Shown here: in pieces, positions 1 through 8,600 of the stretch | Numbering within the stretch: position 1 is the first letter of the stretch | How the letters are laid out: each line of letters starts with the position of its first letter | NCBI GenBank assembly: GCA_015654695.1 | Contig: JAATGJ010000176.1 | Span: 1 to 38,705, forward strand | DNA: 38,705 nt | Origin: Chitinophagales bacterium | GTDB lineage: Bacteria > Bacteroidota > Bacteroidia > Chitinophagales > Chitinophagaceae | Reading direction: 5' to 3' | Made by a program: the position numbers and the translations under genes | Notes under the pieces: model-generated | The model's database searches: none | What the model was told of the DNA's origin: nothing | What the model saw: only the letters and a program-made list of their open reading frames with translations

Positions 1-30
1 CACACAATGCCTCCTTTGCTTTTGCAACAT

Positions 31-51
31 AAAAAAGGGGTTGCTACCCCC
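31..51 (-). terminator. Possible minus-strand terminator hairpin
   Basis: A 5-bp stem (GGGGT/ACCCC, 37-41 and 46-50) with a 4-base loop is flanked at 31-36 by six A residues, which read as a U-run on the minus strand. No minus-strand gene is visible to its right until far into the window, so its client is unknown. It may simply be a chance hairpin near the window edge. Confidence 0.25.
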
Positions 52-152
52 AATATTGAAACAAAGAATTTTTAGCCTGTAACCTTGAGCCATAAAGTGT
101 TACAGCATTTTTAAATCTGATTTTAGTCGGACAACAATAATTTATAATATAC

Positions 153-226
153 TCTCAGTTAGCTCAATTAAATAGAGCATCCCGACTGAGGTCGAAAGGT
201 TATAGGTTTGAATCCTATCGAGGCCA
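153..226 (+). pseudogene. Decayed tRNA, probably tRNA-Arg-like
   Basis: The T arm is perfect (ATAGG, TTTGAAT, CCTAT at about 200-216) and the D arm is intact (GCTC...GAGC at 162-177). The 3' acceptor half CGAGGCC plus A (217-224) is present. The 5' acceptor half (about TCTCAGT) does not pair with it, and the anticodon arm cannot form a 5-bp stem around a 7-base loop without mismatches. Overall it resembles Bacteroidota tRNA-Arg genes, remembered with CTGACTACGGATCAG in the anticodon arm. It is therefore best read as an eroded tRNA copy; a structure-aware tRNA search is the test. A TATAAT-like box lies at about 142-150. Confidence 0.5.
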
Positions 227-229
227 CTT

Positions 230-258
230 AACCTCTCAACCTTTTTGAGAGGTTTTTC
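230..258 (+). terminator. Rho-independent terminator after the tRNA remnant
   Basis: A perfect 10-bp inverted repeat (AACCTCTCAA at 230-239, TTGAGAGGTT at 245-254) with a 5-base loop is followed by a T-run. It starts a few bases after the tRNA 3' end, which is the expected place for a tRNA terminator. Its preservation suggests the unit was transcribed recently or still is. Confidence 0.8.
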
Positions 259-271
259 TATTTATTCGGAT

Positions 272-311
272 CTCAATTAAATGGAAGCATACTGACTCTG
301 ATCGGGAATGT
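272..311 (+). repeat. Second tRNA-like fragment (D arm plus anticodon arm)
   Basis: The stretch beginning CTCAATTAAAT and running to about 311 aligns with few gaps to the D-arm and anticodon-arm part of the tRNA remnant at 162-204. It also has CTGACT and GATCGG, close to the anticodon arm of a tRNA-Arg. No T arm or 3' acceptor follows it. It looks like a partial, degenerate copy lying about 110 bp downstream of the first. Confidence 0.4.
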
Positions 312-621
312 TTTCCGCAACTGCTGTTTTTAACTGCTTTTATCTGCCAGTTTGAGAATCAGTGGATGAATTAAGTGGTTATCCTTACCAGCTACGCTGT
401 TCACACTACATTAAATGATGCCACGCGACTACTGTATCCGGTATATATATGCTCCATATTTGTGCAGGTAATACGGCGGTCTTAACGGATGACAAGATCA
501 TGTCTTTGATGTTAATGACCCGTTTTTAATTCAGTACCAAATAACAAAGAACTAAACGCATGTCGCCAGGAACTTTTAATCCTGCCGGTAAGCATTTAAT
601 CATTCATTCTTAAGTACCCCT
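312..621. other. Intergenic stretch with no supported gene
   Basis: No convincing reading frame, terminator or consensus promoter is seen between the tRNA fragments and the first kinase gene. The promoter of the signalling array should lie here, but no clear TAnnTTTG element with a partner -33 box stands out. Confidence 0.5.
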
Positions 622-2934
622 ATGAAAAAAAATGCCCTTCACGAAACGATAAAAGTACCGCCTGGAACCGGGCAACTCCGGCTGGCTGCCGGTGAAAAAG
701 CACAACAAAAGCTTAATACGGAACAAAGCTTTGTACTGCAGGTAAAAGAAAGCAAAGAAAAATACCGGACACTGATTGAACAGGCTTTCGATGGCATCAT
801 TATCTATTCTTCCGCAGGCGCTATTATTGATTTCAATGAAAGCGCAACTGCTTATACAGGATATTCCAAAGAAGAATTCAAGCAAATTACTATTTATGAC
901 CTTTTCTTCCGGGATGATGTATCCATAAGACCGCTCCACCTTAATAAGCTGAAACCAGGGCAGTCTATTATTAGCCATAGAAAATTAAAACGGAAAAACG
1001 GGTCTTCTATTGAAATGGAAATAAGTACAAAAGTATTGCCTGACGGAAAGCTGATGGCGATCGCCAGGGATATAACTGAAAGAAATGAAGCGGAACGCCA
1101 AAAAGAATTTGACAGCAACAACCTCAGGGCGTTGATCAATAATACCCATGACCTGATGTGGAGCGTTGACTGTGACCTCCGGTTGATTTCTTCTAATAAA
1201 GCATTTGATGAAATGATGAAACAGGCGCTGGGAAAACCTTTAAAAAAGGGCAGTAACATTTTTGCAATAGGTTTAAACGAAGAGAAGCTGGGGCTATGGA
1301 CAGAGTTTTATCACCGGGCGCTTACAGGAGAAAGTTTTACTCAAATTGAATATACCGACAGTCCGCTGCCGGCCTGGTCGGAAATTTCATTTTATCCCAT
1401 TCTTCACGGAGATGACGTGGTAGGCACAGCCTGTTACTCCCGCAACATTACAGAAGCAAAAAACTCAACTCATCTTTTAGTAAAGGCACATGCCGAAAAT
1501 TCGGCTATTCTTGAAAGCATCAGGGATGGTTTTTTTTCGGTGGATAAGGATTGGTTGGTTACTTATTGGAATAGAGAGGCAGAACAAATGCTTGGGATAC
1601 CCAGGGAAAACATAATAGGCAAAGACATTTGGAAAGTTTACCCGGAGGATGTCCGCGTTAAGTTTTTTCCGCAATACCAGAGAGCCTTGTCTGAGCAGGT
1701 GCCGGTGAATTTTGAAGAATTCTTTGCTCCACTAAGTATGTGGGTGGATCTAAGTATATATCCTTCGGAAAAGGGCTTGTCGGTCTATTTCAAAGACATT
1801 ACAGAAAGAAAGCTGGCGGATCAAAAGATCATGGCAGCCAACCAACGCTACGAGATGGTAGCCAGGGCAACAAACGATGCCATCTACGAATGGAATATCA
1901 CTGCGAAAACAGTTTACTGGAATGAAGGATATGAAACCCTTTTTGGGCATAAAAGAGCAGGTGATAAAATGTCCGCGGCCTCATGGATAGAAAACCTTCA
2001 TCCCGATGAAAAAGATAAACTGCTGGCTGATACAGATGATGCATTTAAAAAGAAACTTACTTCCCTGACCCGGGAACTACAGTTCAGGTGTGCTGACGGG
2101 TCTTACAAAATTGTATTTGATAAACTGATTATCCAATACGATACCGATGGTCAGCCCTTCGCCATCTTCGGCGCTATGCAGGATATTACTGAACGGAAGC
2201 GCAGCGAAACAGCTATCCGGGAATTAAATGAACAACTTAACAAAAGGGCGGAAGAATTAATTGCATCCAATGCGGAATTGGAAAAGTTTGCCTATGTAGC
2301 CTCACATGATCTGCAGGAGCCTTTGCGGATGGTGAGCAGTTTTTTGCAGTTGCTGGAAAAGAAATACAAATCCCGGCTGGATGAAACAGCACAACAATAT
2401 ATATCGTATGCGGTAGATGGCGCCGAGCGAATGAAACGGCTGATACTGGACCTGCTCGAATATTCGAGAATAGGTACCAGTAAAGAATTGCTGATGGATA
2501 CAGATATGAATGCTGTAGCGGCACAGGTATTAGAAACATTCAGCAGTAAGATAAACGATGCAGGCGGCGTCACGAAAGTGCAGCTATTACCGGTAATAAA
2601 GGCCAATAAAACGCAAATGACCCAGTTGTTCCAAAACCTCGTGAGTAATTCATTAAAGTATAATACATCCTTTGTTCCCGAAATTGAAATTGGCTGCGAA
2701 GACAAAGGAGATACCTGGCAATTCTTTATTAAGGATAATGGGATAGGGATAGAGGGGAAATTTTTTGATAAAGTGTTTGTCATTTTCCAGCGGTTACATA
2801 ACAAAAGCCGGTTCTCGGGTACCGGTATAGGACTGGCCGTTTGTAAAAAAATTATTGAAAGACACGGCGGAACCATCTGGATAGAATCTGTTGCGGGAGA
2901 AGGCGCTACTTTTTTCTTTACTATCAAAAAATAG
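622..2934 (+). CDS. Soluble multi-PAS sensor histidine kinase
   Basis: This 770-residue kinase has no membrane segment, so it should act in the cytoplasm. Four PAS domains are seen at about 47-153, 166-275, 289-398 and 409-525, most of them closing with the DIT-E-R/K linker typical of PAS units. A HisKA domain follows with phosphorylatable H562 in the motif FAYVASHDLQEPLR. The HATPase domain shows the N-box QNLVSNSLKYN (N672 and N676), DNGIGI, and the GTGIGLAVCKK lid. The start at 622 gives a complete protein. A stand-alone receiver begins 14 bp after the stop, so the two are probably co-transcribed and are a likely phosphotransfer pair. The ligands of the PAS domains cannot be told from sequence. 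The kinase core is a paralogue of those at 5674, 10249 and 14035. Confidence 0.93.
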   Translation: MKKNALHETIKVPPGTGQLRLAAGEKAQQKLNTEQSFVLQVKESKEKYRTLIEQAFDGIIIYSSAGAIIDFNESATAYTGYSKEEFKQITIYDLFFRDDVSIRPLHLNKLKPGQSIISHRKLKRKNGSSIEMEISTKVLPDGKLMAIARDITERNEAERQKEFDSNNLRALINNTHDLMWSVDCDLRLISSNKAFDEMMKQALGKPLKKGSNIFAIGLNEEKLGLWTEFYHRALTGESFTQIEYTDSPLPAWSEISFYPILHGDDVVGTACYSRNITEAKNSTHLLVKAHAENSAILESIRDGFFSVDKDWLVTYWNREAEQMLGIPRENIIGKDIWKVYPEDVRVKFFPQYQRALSEQVPVNFEEFFAPLSMWVDLSIYPSEKGLSVYFKDITERKLADQKIMAANQRYEMVARATNDAIYEWNITAKTVYWNEGYETLFGHKRAGDKMSAASWIENLHPDEKDKLLADTDDAFKKKLTSLTRELQFRCADGSYKIVFDKLIIQYDTDGQPFAIFGAMQDITERKRSETAIRELNEQLNKRAEELIASNAELEKFAYVASHDLQEPLRMVSSFLQLLEKKYKSRLDETAQQYISYAVDGAERMKRLILDLLEYSRIGTSKELLMDTDMNAVAAQVLETFSSKINDAGGVTKVQLLPVIKANKTQMTQLFQNLVSNSLKYNTSFVPEIEIGCEDKGDTWQFFIKDNGIGIEGKFFDKVFVIFQRLHNKSRFSGTGIGLAVCKKIIERHGGTIWIESVAGEGATFFFTIKK

Positions 2935-2948
2935 ATCAACCAACGGTT

Positions 2949-3365
2949 ATGAAGGAAGTACACATTTTACTGGTAGAAGATAATGAAGGGGATATTATCC
3001 TTACGAGAGAGGCATTGAAAGAAGTGAAAATAAAAAATGTAATATCTGTGGCTACGGACGGCGAGCAGGCCCTGGAAATGCTGCGTAATGGCAGTTGCCT
3101 TCCGGATATGATATTACTGGATATCAATCTTCCTAAAATGGATGGCCTTGAACTTCTTGGCATCATCAAAAAGGATGATCGCTTCAAAATGATCCCGGTG
3201 ATCATGCTGACTACATCATCCGGGGAGAAAGATATCCTCGGCGCTTATAAAAATTATGCGAATTGCTTTGTTACAAAACCGGTTGACCTGAACAGCTTTA
3301 TTGAAGTGGTAAAAACAATTGAAAGTTTCTGGATAAGCATTGTCAGGTTACCCACAAAAAATTAA
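2949..3365 (+). CDS. Stand-alone response regulator receiver, Rcp1-like
   Basis: A 138-residue CheY-like receiver with no output domain. It has the acidic pair E10-D11, phosphoacceptor D58 in ILLDINLPKMDG, T88/T89, and K110 in the TKP motif. The start ILLVEDNEGD is typical of the Rcp1-type receivers that follow phytochrome-like and multi-PAS kinases. It begins 14 bp after the kinase stop, and the next gene begins 1 bp after its own stop, so it sits inside a tight operon. It probably takes phosphate from the upstream kinase and passes it on or acts by protein contact. The target is not visible. Confidence 0.93.
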   Translation: MKEVHILLVEDNEGDIILTREALKEVKIKNVISVATDGEQALEMLRNGSCLPDMILLDINLPKMDGLELLGIIKKDDRFKMIPVIMLTTSSGEKDILGAYKNYANCFVTKPVDLNSFIEVVKTIESFWISIVRLPTKN

Positions 3366-3366
3366 A

Positions 3367-4818
3367 ATGAACAGTAGATTCTTTCCGAACCCTTTACATA
3401 TCCTGGTAGTAGAAGATAACGCAGGCGATTATGTGTTGCTTAAAGAAAGTATCCACATGTCGGGGATACCGGTGGCAGCCATACAACTGGCGGATACATT
3501 AGCCAGCGCTACCACGCTCCTGAAGCAAAACAAACCAGATATCGTCTTTCTTGATTTATTCCTTCCTGACAGCAGTGGATTAGATTCCTTTCACAGGTTG
3601 CAGGAGTACATGACGCATTCCGCTGTTATCATACTTTCCGGTCTTTCCGATACGAAAACATCACGGGAAGCTATAGCCGGGGGTGCGCAGGATTTCCTGG
3701 CCAAGGGAGAGTTTGATGAGAAACTTTTGGAAAAAACCATCACATACAGCCTTGAGCGCAAACGGAGCATGGAGATACTTAGTGCGGCTAATGAAAAATA
3801 CCGGCAAATATTTTATGACAACCCATTCCCAATATTCCTGTACGATATTGAAACCTTGCAGATACTGGAATGTAATAACGCTGCATTGGATAAATATGGC
3901 TATACTAGAGAAGAATTTATTCATTTGACCATTCTTGATATAAGACCGTCTGAAGATATTGAAAAAGTTATGACCAGTATGACAGACTCACAGCGAATTG
4001 ACGGGACAGGCAATCAGGTTTGGCGGCATACCAAAAAGAGCGGAGAAGTGATGATGGTCGAGGTGTTCATTAATACAATTGAGTATGGAGGCAGAAAAGT
4101 AAGACAAGCCCAGATCAATGATATAACTGAAAAACTGAAGTTAAGCGCTGAACTGGAAGGATCACGTTTGCTGCAACAAAAAGCTATAACAGAAGCTACC
4201 ATCCAGGGCCAGGAAAACGAAAGAGGGCAATTGGGAATAGAACTGCATGATAATATCAACCAGATACTGGCTACGGCAAAATTATACCTGGACTTTTCTA
4301 TAGCTGACTCAAGGGTAAAAAAAGAAATGCTTGTGAAAAGCAAGGAATGTATTACCCTGGCTACGGATGAGATCAGGAAGCTGTCCCATGCATTACTGCC
4401 ACCTTCCCTGGAAGAATTTGGTTTGATCACCGCACTTAATGACTTAATTGACCCGTTATCCGTCACAGGAAAAAATTTCATAGAAAAACAATGGAGTGGT
4501 TTTCGGGAAGAGTGCATGAAAAAAAGTCAGAAGCTTACCATTTACCGCATCGTCCAGGAACAACTGAATAACATCCTCAAACATGCAGGTGCAAAAAAGA
4601 TCATTTGTTCACTTCATTTGATGGATGATGGCAAAGCCATAGAGCTTTTAGTAAAGGATGATGGATTAGGTTTTGACACTACAGTGAAAAAGAATGGTGT
4701 GGGTTTACGGAATATCATCAGCAGGGCGGCCTTGTTTGATGGTAAAGTGAGTATTCATTCCCAACCCGGACAGGGATGTGAACTGAAAGTACTATTTCCC
4801 GGTAATAATATTGATTAA
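3367..4818 (+). CDS. REC-PAS-HisKA_3 hybrid histidine kinase (NarX/DegS-type core)
   Basis: A 483-residue soluble protein with an N-terminal receiver (E16-D17 acidic pair, D63 in IVFLDLFLPDSSG, K in FLAKGEF). It continues with a PAS domain (about 144-251) and a HisKA_3 dimerisation domain with H294 in ELHDNINQ. A HATPase of the NarX/DegS class follows, with DDGLGFD and NGVGLRNI. This core differs from the other four kinases of the array. The ATG at 3367 was chosen over an in-frame ATG at 3340, because the longer form would overlap the previous gene by 26 bp and add residues that do not belong to the receiver fold. Kinases with this core usually phosphorylate LuxR-type regulators, and one follows at 4892. 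The N-terminal receiver could let the protein at 2949 or another kinase gate its activity, which is inference. Confidence 0.92.
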   Translation: MNSRFFPNPLHILVVEDNAGDYVLLKESIHMSGIPVAAIQLADTLASATTLLKQNKPDIVFLDLFLPDSSGLDSFHRLQEYMTHSAVIILSGLSDTKTSREAIAGGAQDFLAKGEFDEKLLEKTITYSLERKRSMEILSAANEKYRQIFYDNPFPIFLYDIETLQILECNNAALDKYGYTREEFIHLTILDIRPSEDIEKVMTSMTDSQRIDGTGNQVWRHTKKSGEVMMVEVFINTIEYGGRKVRQAQINDITEKLKLSAELEGSRLLQQKAITEATIQGQENERGQLGIELHDNINQILATAKLYLDFSIADSRVKKEMLVKSKECITLATDEIRKLSHALLPPSLEEFGLITALNDLIDPLSVTGKNFIEKQWSGFREECMKKSQKLTIYRIVQEQLNNILKHAGAKKIICSLHLMDDGKAIELLVKDDGLGFDTTVKKNGVGLRNIISRAALFDGKVSIHSQPGQGCELKVLFPGNNID

Positions 4819-4825
4819 CGGGTCA

Positions 4826-4844
4826 TGTTATTATTGTAATAACA
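4826..4844. promoter_or_regulatory. Perfect 8-bp palindrome upstream of the LuxR-type regulator
   Basis: TGTTATTA (4826-4833) and TAATAACA (4837-4844) are exact inverted repeats around TTG. The element lies in the 73-bp gap before the regulator start at 4892. It has no following T-run, so it is not a classical terminator. A dimeric regulator site, perhaps autoregulatory, is one reading; an mRNA hairpin is another. Confidence 0.35.
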
Positions 4845-4891
4845 AATGCACTTACTCTTATAAGAAACAAATATTAAATCCACCTATTATT

Positions 4892-5533
4892 ATGAATGAA
4901 ATTACTATCCTCATCGCAGATGACCACAAACTGATCAGGGAAACCTGGTGCTTTCTCTTAAATGCAGACCCGCGTTTTAAGGTGGTGTCTGAAGCCGCTA
5001 ACGGCGGGGACGCCCTGGAACTGGCTAAGCAACACCATCCCGATATTGCGATCATGGACATAGATATGCCCGTAATAAATGGCATGGAAGCCACCGAACA
5101 GATAACGAAATTTTGTCCCGGCACAAAGATCATTAGTGTATCCATGCACTCACAACCGGTATATGTAAAGAAAATGATGCAGAAGGGAGCCTTGGGCTAT
5201 GTAACAAAAAGTTCATCCTGCGAAGAGATGTACAAAGCCATTATAGAAGTTCACAATAACCGTAAGTATATATGTGAAGAGGTCAAAAATATATTATCAA
5301 AGCAAATGCTGAGCGGCGATGAAGAAAGGAATGGTTTCGACAATCTTTCAAAAAGAGAACTTGAAATAATCGGGTTTATCAGAAAAGGATATTCCTCCAG
5401 GGAAATAGCTGATCCGTTATGTATCTCTGTTAAAACAGTAGAAGTGCACCGGTATAATATCCTGAAAAAACTCAACCTTAAGAATACGGCTGCTATGGTC
5501 AATTATATCAATAAAAACCAGATGACTTATTGA
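4892..5533 (+). CDS. LuxR/NarL-family response regulator
   Basis: This 213-residue protein has a receiver (D10-D11 acidic pair, D56 in IAIMDIDMP, K in VTKSSS) joined to a C-terminal LuxR helix-turn-helix (LSKRELEII...GYSSREIA...ISVKTVEVHRYNI). It is the only DNA-binding output protein in the whole 17-kb signalling array. The ATG at 4892 was chosen because residues match the receiver fold from there; an in-frame ATG at 4811 would add a cysteine-rich, AT-rich leader of no recognisable kind. It follows the HisKA_3 kinase, its likely partner, after 73 bp that hold a perfect palindrome. Target genes are unknown. Confidence 0.93.
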   Translation: MNEITILIADDHKLIRETWCFLLNADPRFKVVSEAANGGDALELAKQHHPDIAIMDIDMPVINGMEATEQITKFCPGTKIISVSMHSQPVYVKKMMQKGALGYVTKSSSCEEMYKAIIEVHNNRKYICEEVKNILSKQMLSGDEERNGFDNLSKRELEIIGFIRKGYSSREIADPLCISVKTVEVHRYNILKKLNLKNTAAMVNYINKNQMTY

Positions 5534-5673
5534 GTGCAGATGCCGTGGGATTTATCCCTGCAGGTGACTTACTATGTATGCTGATAGCTGGTTTAACTAT
5601 GGATTGTAATGACAACCTTTTTCTGCAGGCTGAACTATTTATTTAACATGACAATACGTTTACTTTCTAATCA

Positions 5674-8600
5674 ATGATAAAAATGCGGATCGGGATGAAC
5701 ATAGCCATAAAACACAGGATATACTGGAGCTTCTCGCTGCTGGTGTGCCTGTTTGTCGTCAATGGTATATTCACCATTCTTACCCTGAAGAGCAATAAAA
5801 AATTAGGCACTGATATATTCAGGGTAATGGGCCCCTCCATCCAGGCATTAGATGATTTTGAAAAGATGATGGTTGAATCCAAAATGTACACGTCCAACTG
5901 GGTGTTTTTAAGATATGACCAGGAAGACAAACAGTTATTAAAAAAACTTCATGATTCGGGTTATGCGGCGTTGAAATCAACAATGATCACATATTCTTCC
6001 CAATGGGCAGACAAAAACAGGATGGATAGTTTAAACAGGATTTGCACAGGCTTTGAGGATTTGCTGGCTATCGAAAAAAATATAATGGGGTCTTTAAAAA
6101 CGGTGAAGAATTATGATGACCCGGTTATTAAACAGGTGGCAGAACGAAAAGTGAAAGAAGAAATTCTGCCCCGTACTACTGCGCTGATCAACTCTTTGAA
6201 AAAGATCCGGGCTTACGGTATAAATACCCGGTCAGAGAAGGGTACCCGGCTTGAAAAATCAGCCATGAAACTCAGGACGCTTAGTATAACATTAACCATC
6301 ATAATCATTTTCGCAGGTTTTCTTCTTTCTATGTACATGACTAAGGTGATCATTCATCCTGTTAACAAGATCAGGGAGATAATAAATAATCTTGGCCTGG
6401 GAATTATTCAAAAAATAGACCACTCTCATAGCCGCAATGAAATAGGCAAAATGATTTATTCTGTCAATAATCTTTCTGAAAGGCTTCAGGCATCAGCTAC
6501 GTTTGCACAGCAGACAGGACTCAGGAATTTTAATTTGCCTTTTCAGCCCCTTAGTGATGAAGATACCCTTGGCCAGGCGCTGATCGCCATGCGGGACAAT
6601 CTTAAATCAAGTGATGAGAAAATAAACCAGGCACAGCATATCGCCCATCTTGGCAGCCTGGAAAAGGACATGGCGACAGGCAGGTTGTATCTGTCCGATG
6701 AGATGTTTAGCATCCTGGATATTGATCCTGTTTCTTTCGATTATAATTTCCAGGATATTTTAAAACTGATTCACCCGGAATACCAGGGTGCTTTTAAAAA
6801 GTATCGCGAAAACTACCTCCGGGGTTTGCAGCCCGATGATTTTGAATGCAAAATCGTAACACCGAAAGGAATAACAAAATATGTTATTATACAAAGCAAA
6901 GTAGTAGCAGATGCGCAGGGAAAAGTAACCAGGGTTGTTGGGATAATACAGGATATTACTGAAAGAAAAAAAGTAGAAGAACAAATTAAACTAAGCAACG
7001 AAAGATATGAGCTGGTGACAAAAAGCACTAATGATATGATCTGGGACTGGGACCTGGTAAATAATACAATTTTCAGGAACGATAATTACAACAAATTATT
7101 TGGCAACGATGCAGGGGATAAAAATGAAGTAGGAAAATGGATCAAACTGGTTCACCCGGATGACAAGGAGTGGGTATCAGATTATATTTCGCAGAAAGTA
7201 AAAGACCCCGATGCAGAGTCTTTTGAAGTTGAATTCCGCTATTTCAAATACAATGGTGAACTGGCGTACTTATATGACCGGGGATATATCATTCGTGATG
7301 AAAACAAAAAGGCCATCCGTATGGTAGGCGCTACCTGCGATATTACAGCAAGGAAAATGGCAGAAGCAGGATTAATTCAGAGTGAACAGTACAACCGGAA
7401 CCTTTTTAATCAATCCCCGGTAGGACTGGCGCTTTCACGCATGGATGGAAAGCTGGAAGATGTAAATGAAGCGTATGCGAAAATTACCGGCCATACCATT
7501 GAAGAATGTAAAGAGATGAGTTTTTATGAAATAGCTCCCGGGAAATACAGTGCGCAGGAAGCAGAACAATTGAAAAGTCTTGAATTAACAGGCAGGTATG
7601 GACCTTATCAAAAAGAATATATTCATAAAGACGGCCACCTGGTGCCGGTAAGGCTTTCAGGTACTATTTTGGAAAGGAACGGGATAAAATACGTATGGTC
7701 CAGCGTAGAAGATATTACCGAACAGAAAAAAGCTAAAGCGACATTACGCAAAAGCGAAGAACGTTACCGGCAGATTGTTGAAACGGCGCAGGAAGGTATC
7801 TGGCTGATTGATGAAAATAATTATATAAGCTTCTTTAATAAAAAAATGTGCGAGATACTTGGTTACCCTGCTGAAGAAATGAAAGGTAAAAGATTATTTG
7901 ATTTTATGGATGAGGAAGGCAGAGAAAATGCATTAGCTCAAATTGAAAAAAGGAAACAAAGAATTAACGGTAATTACGATGTAAAATACATTACCAAATC
8001 CGGAAAGTCTATTTGGACAAATATTTCTACCAACTCGATCTTTGATGAAGAGGGAAAATATAAAGGCGCATTGGCGATGGTAACTGATATTACGGAACGC
8101 AAAAAAGCAGAAGAAGCATTAAGCAATAATGAGCTACGCTTCCGTACTTTAACCGGCAGCGCGCCGGTGGGGATATTTCAAACAAACATTGAAGGGAAAA
8201 CCATTTATGATAATAATACATGGCTTGAATATACAGGCATGTCGTACGAGGAAACACTGGGAGACGGCTGGGTGACGGCCGTTCACCCGGATGATCGCGA
8301 AATAATGATAAACGACTGGGATACCAGGTCAGAAAAAGGGCTTGAATCTTCTACGGAATACCGTCTTATTGATAAAAAAGGGGATATAAAATGGGTGATG
8401 GGTAAAGCCGTACCAATATTTAATAAAAGCGGGGAGCTATTCGGACATATAGGAACAGTGTCGGACATTACCGAAAGAAAACTGGCTATTGAATCCCTGC
8501 AACAAAGCGAAACTAAATACAGGCAAATCGTAGAAACGGCGCAGGAAGGTATCTGGCTGATTGATGAAAACGATACTACCAGCTTTGTTAATACTAAAAT

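Noticed and set aside
153-226. Functional tRNA gene
   Set aside because: The 5' acceptor half does not pair with the 3' half, and the anticodon stem is mismatched in every register tried, so no anticodon can be assigned with confidence.
2292-2963. 223-residue minus-strand frame
   Set aside because: It lies entirely over the kinase domain of the 622-2934 gene and has no recognisable family; it is a mirror of that gene's codon use.
3340-3366. Upstream start for the REC-PAS-HisKA_3 kinase
   Set aside because: It would overlap the previous receiver gene by 26 bp; ATG 3367 gives the receiver fold at once and a 1-bp gap.
4014-4517. 167-residue minus-strand frame
   Set aside because: It is antisense to the well-supported HisKA_3 kinase, with serine-rich nonsense composition.
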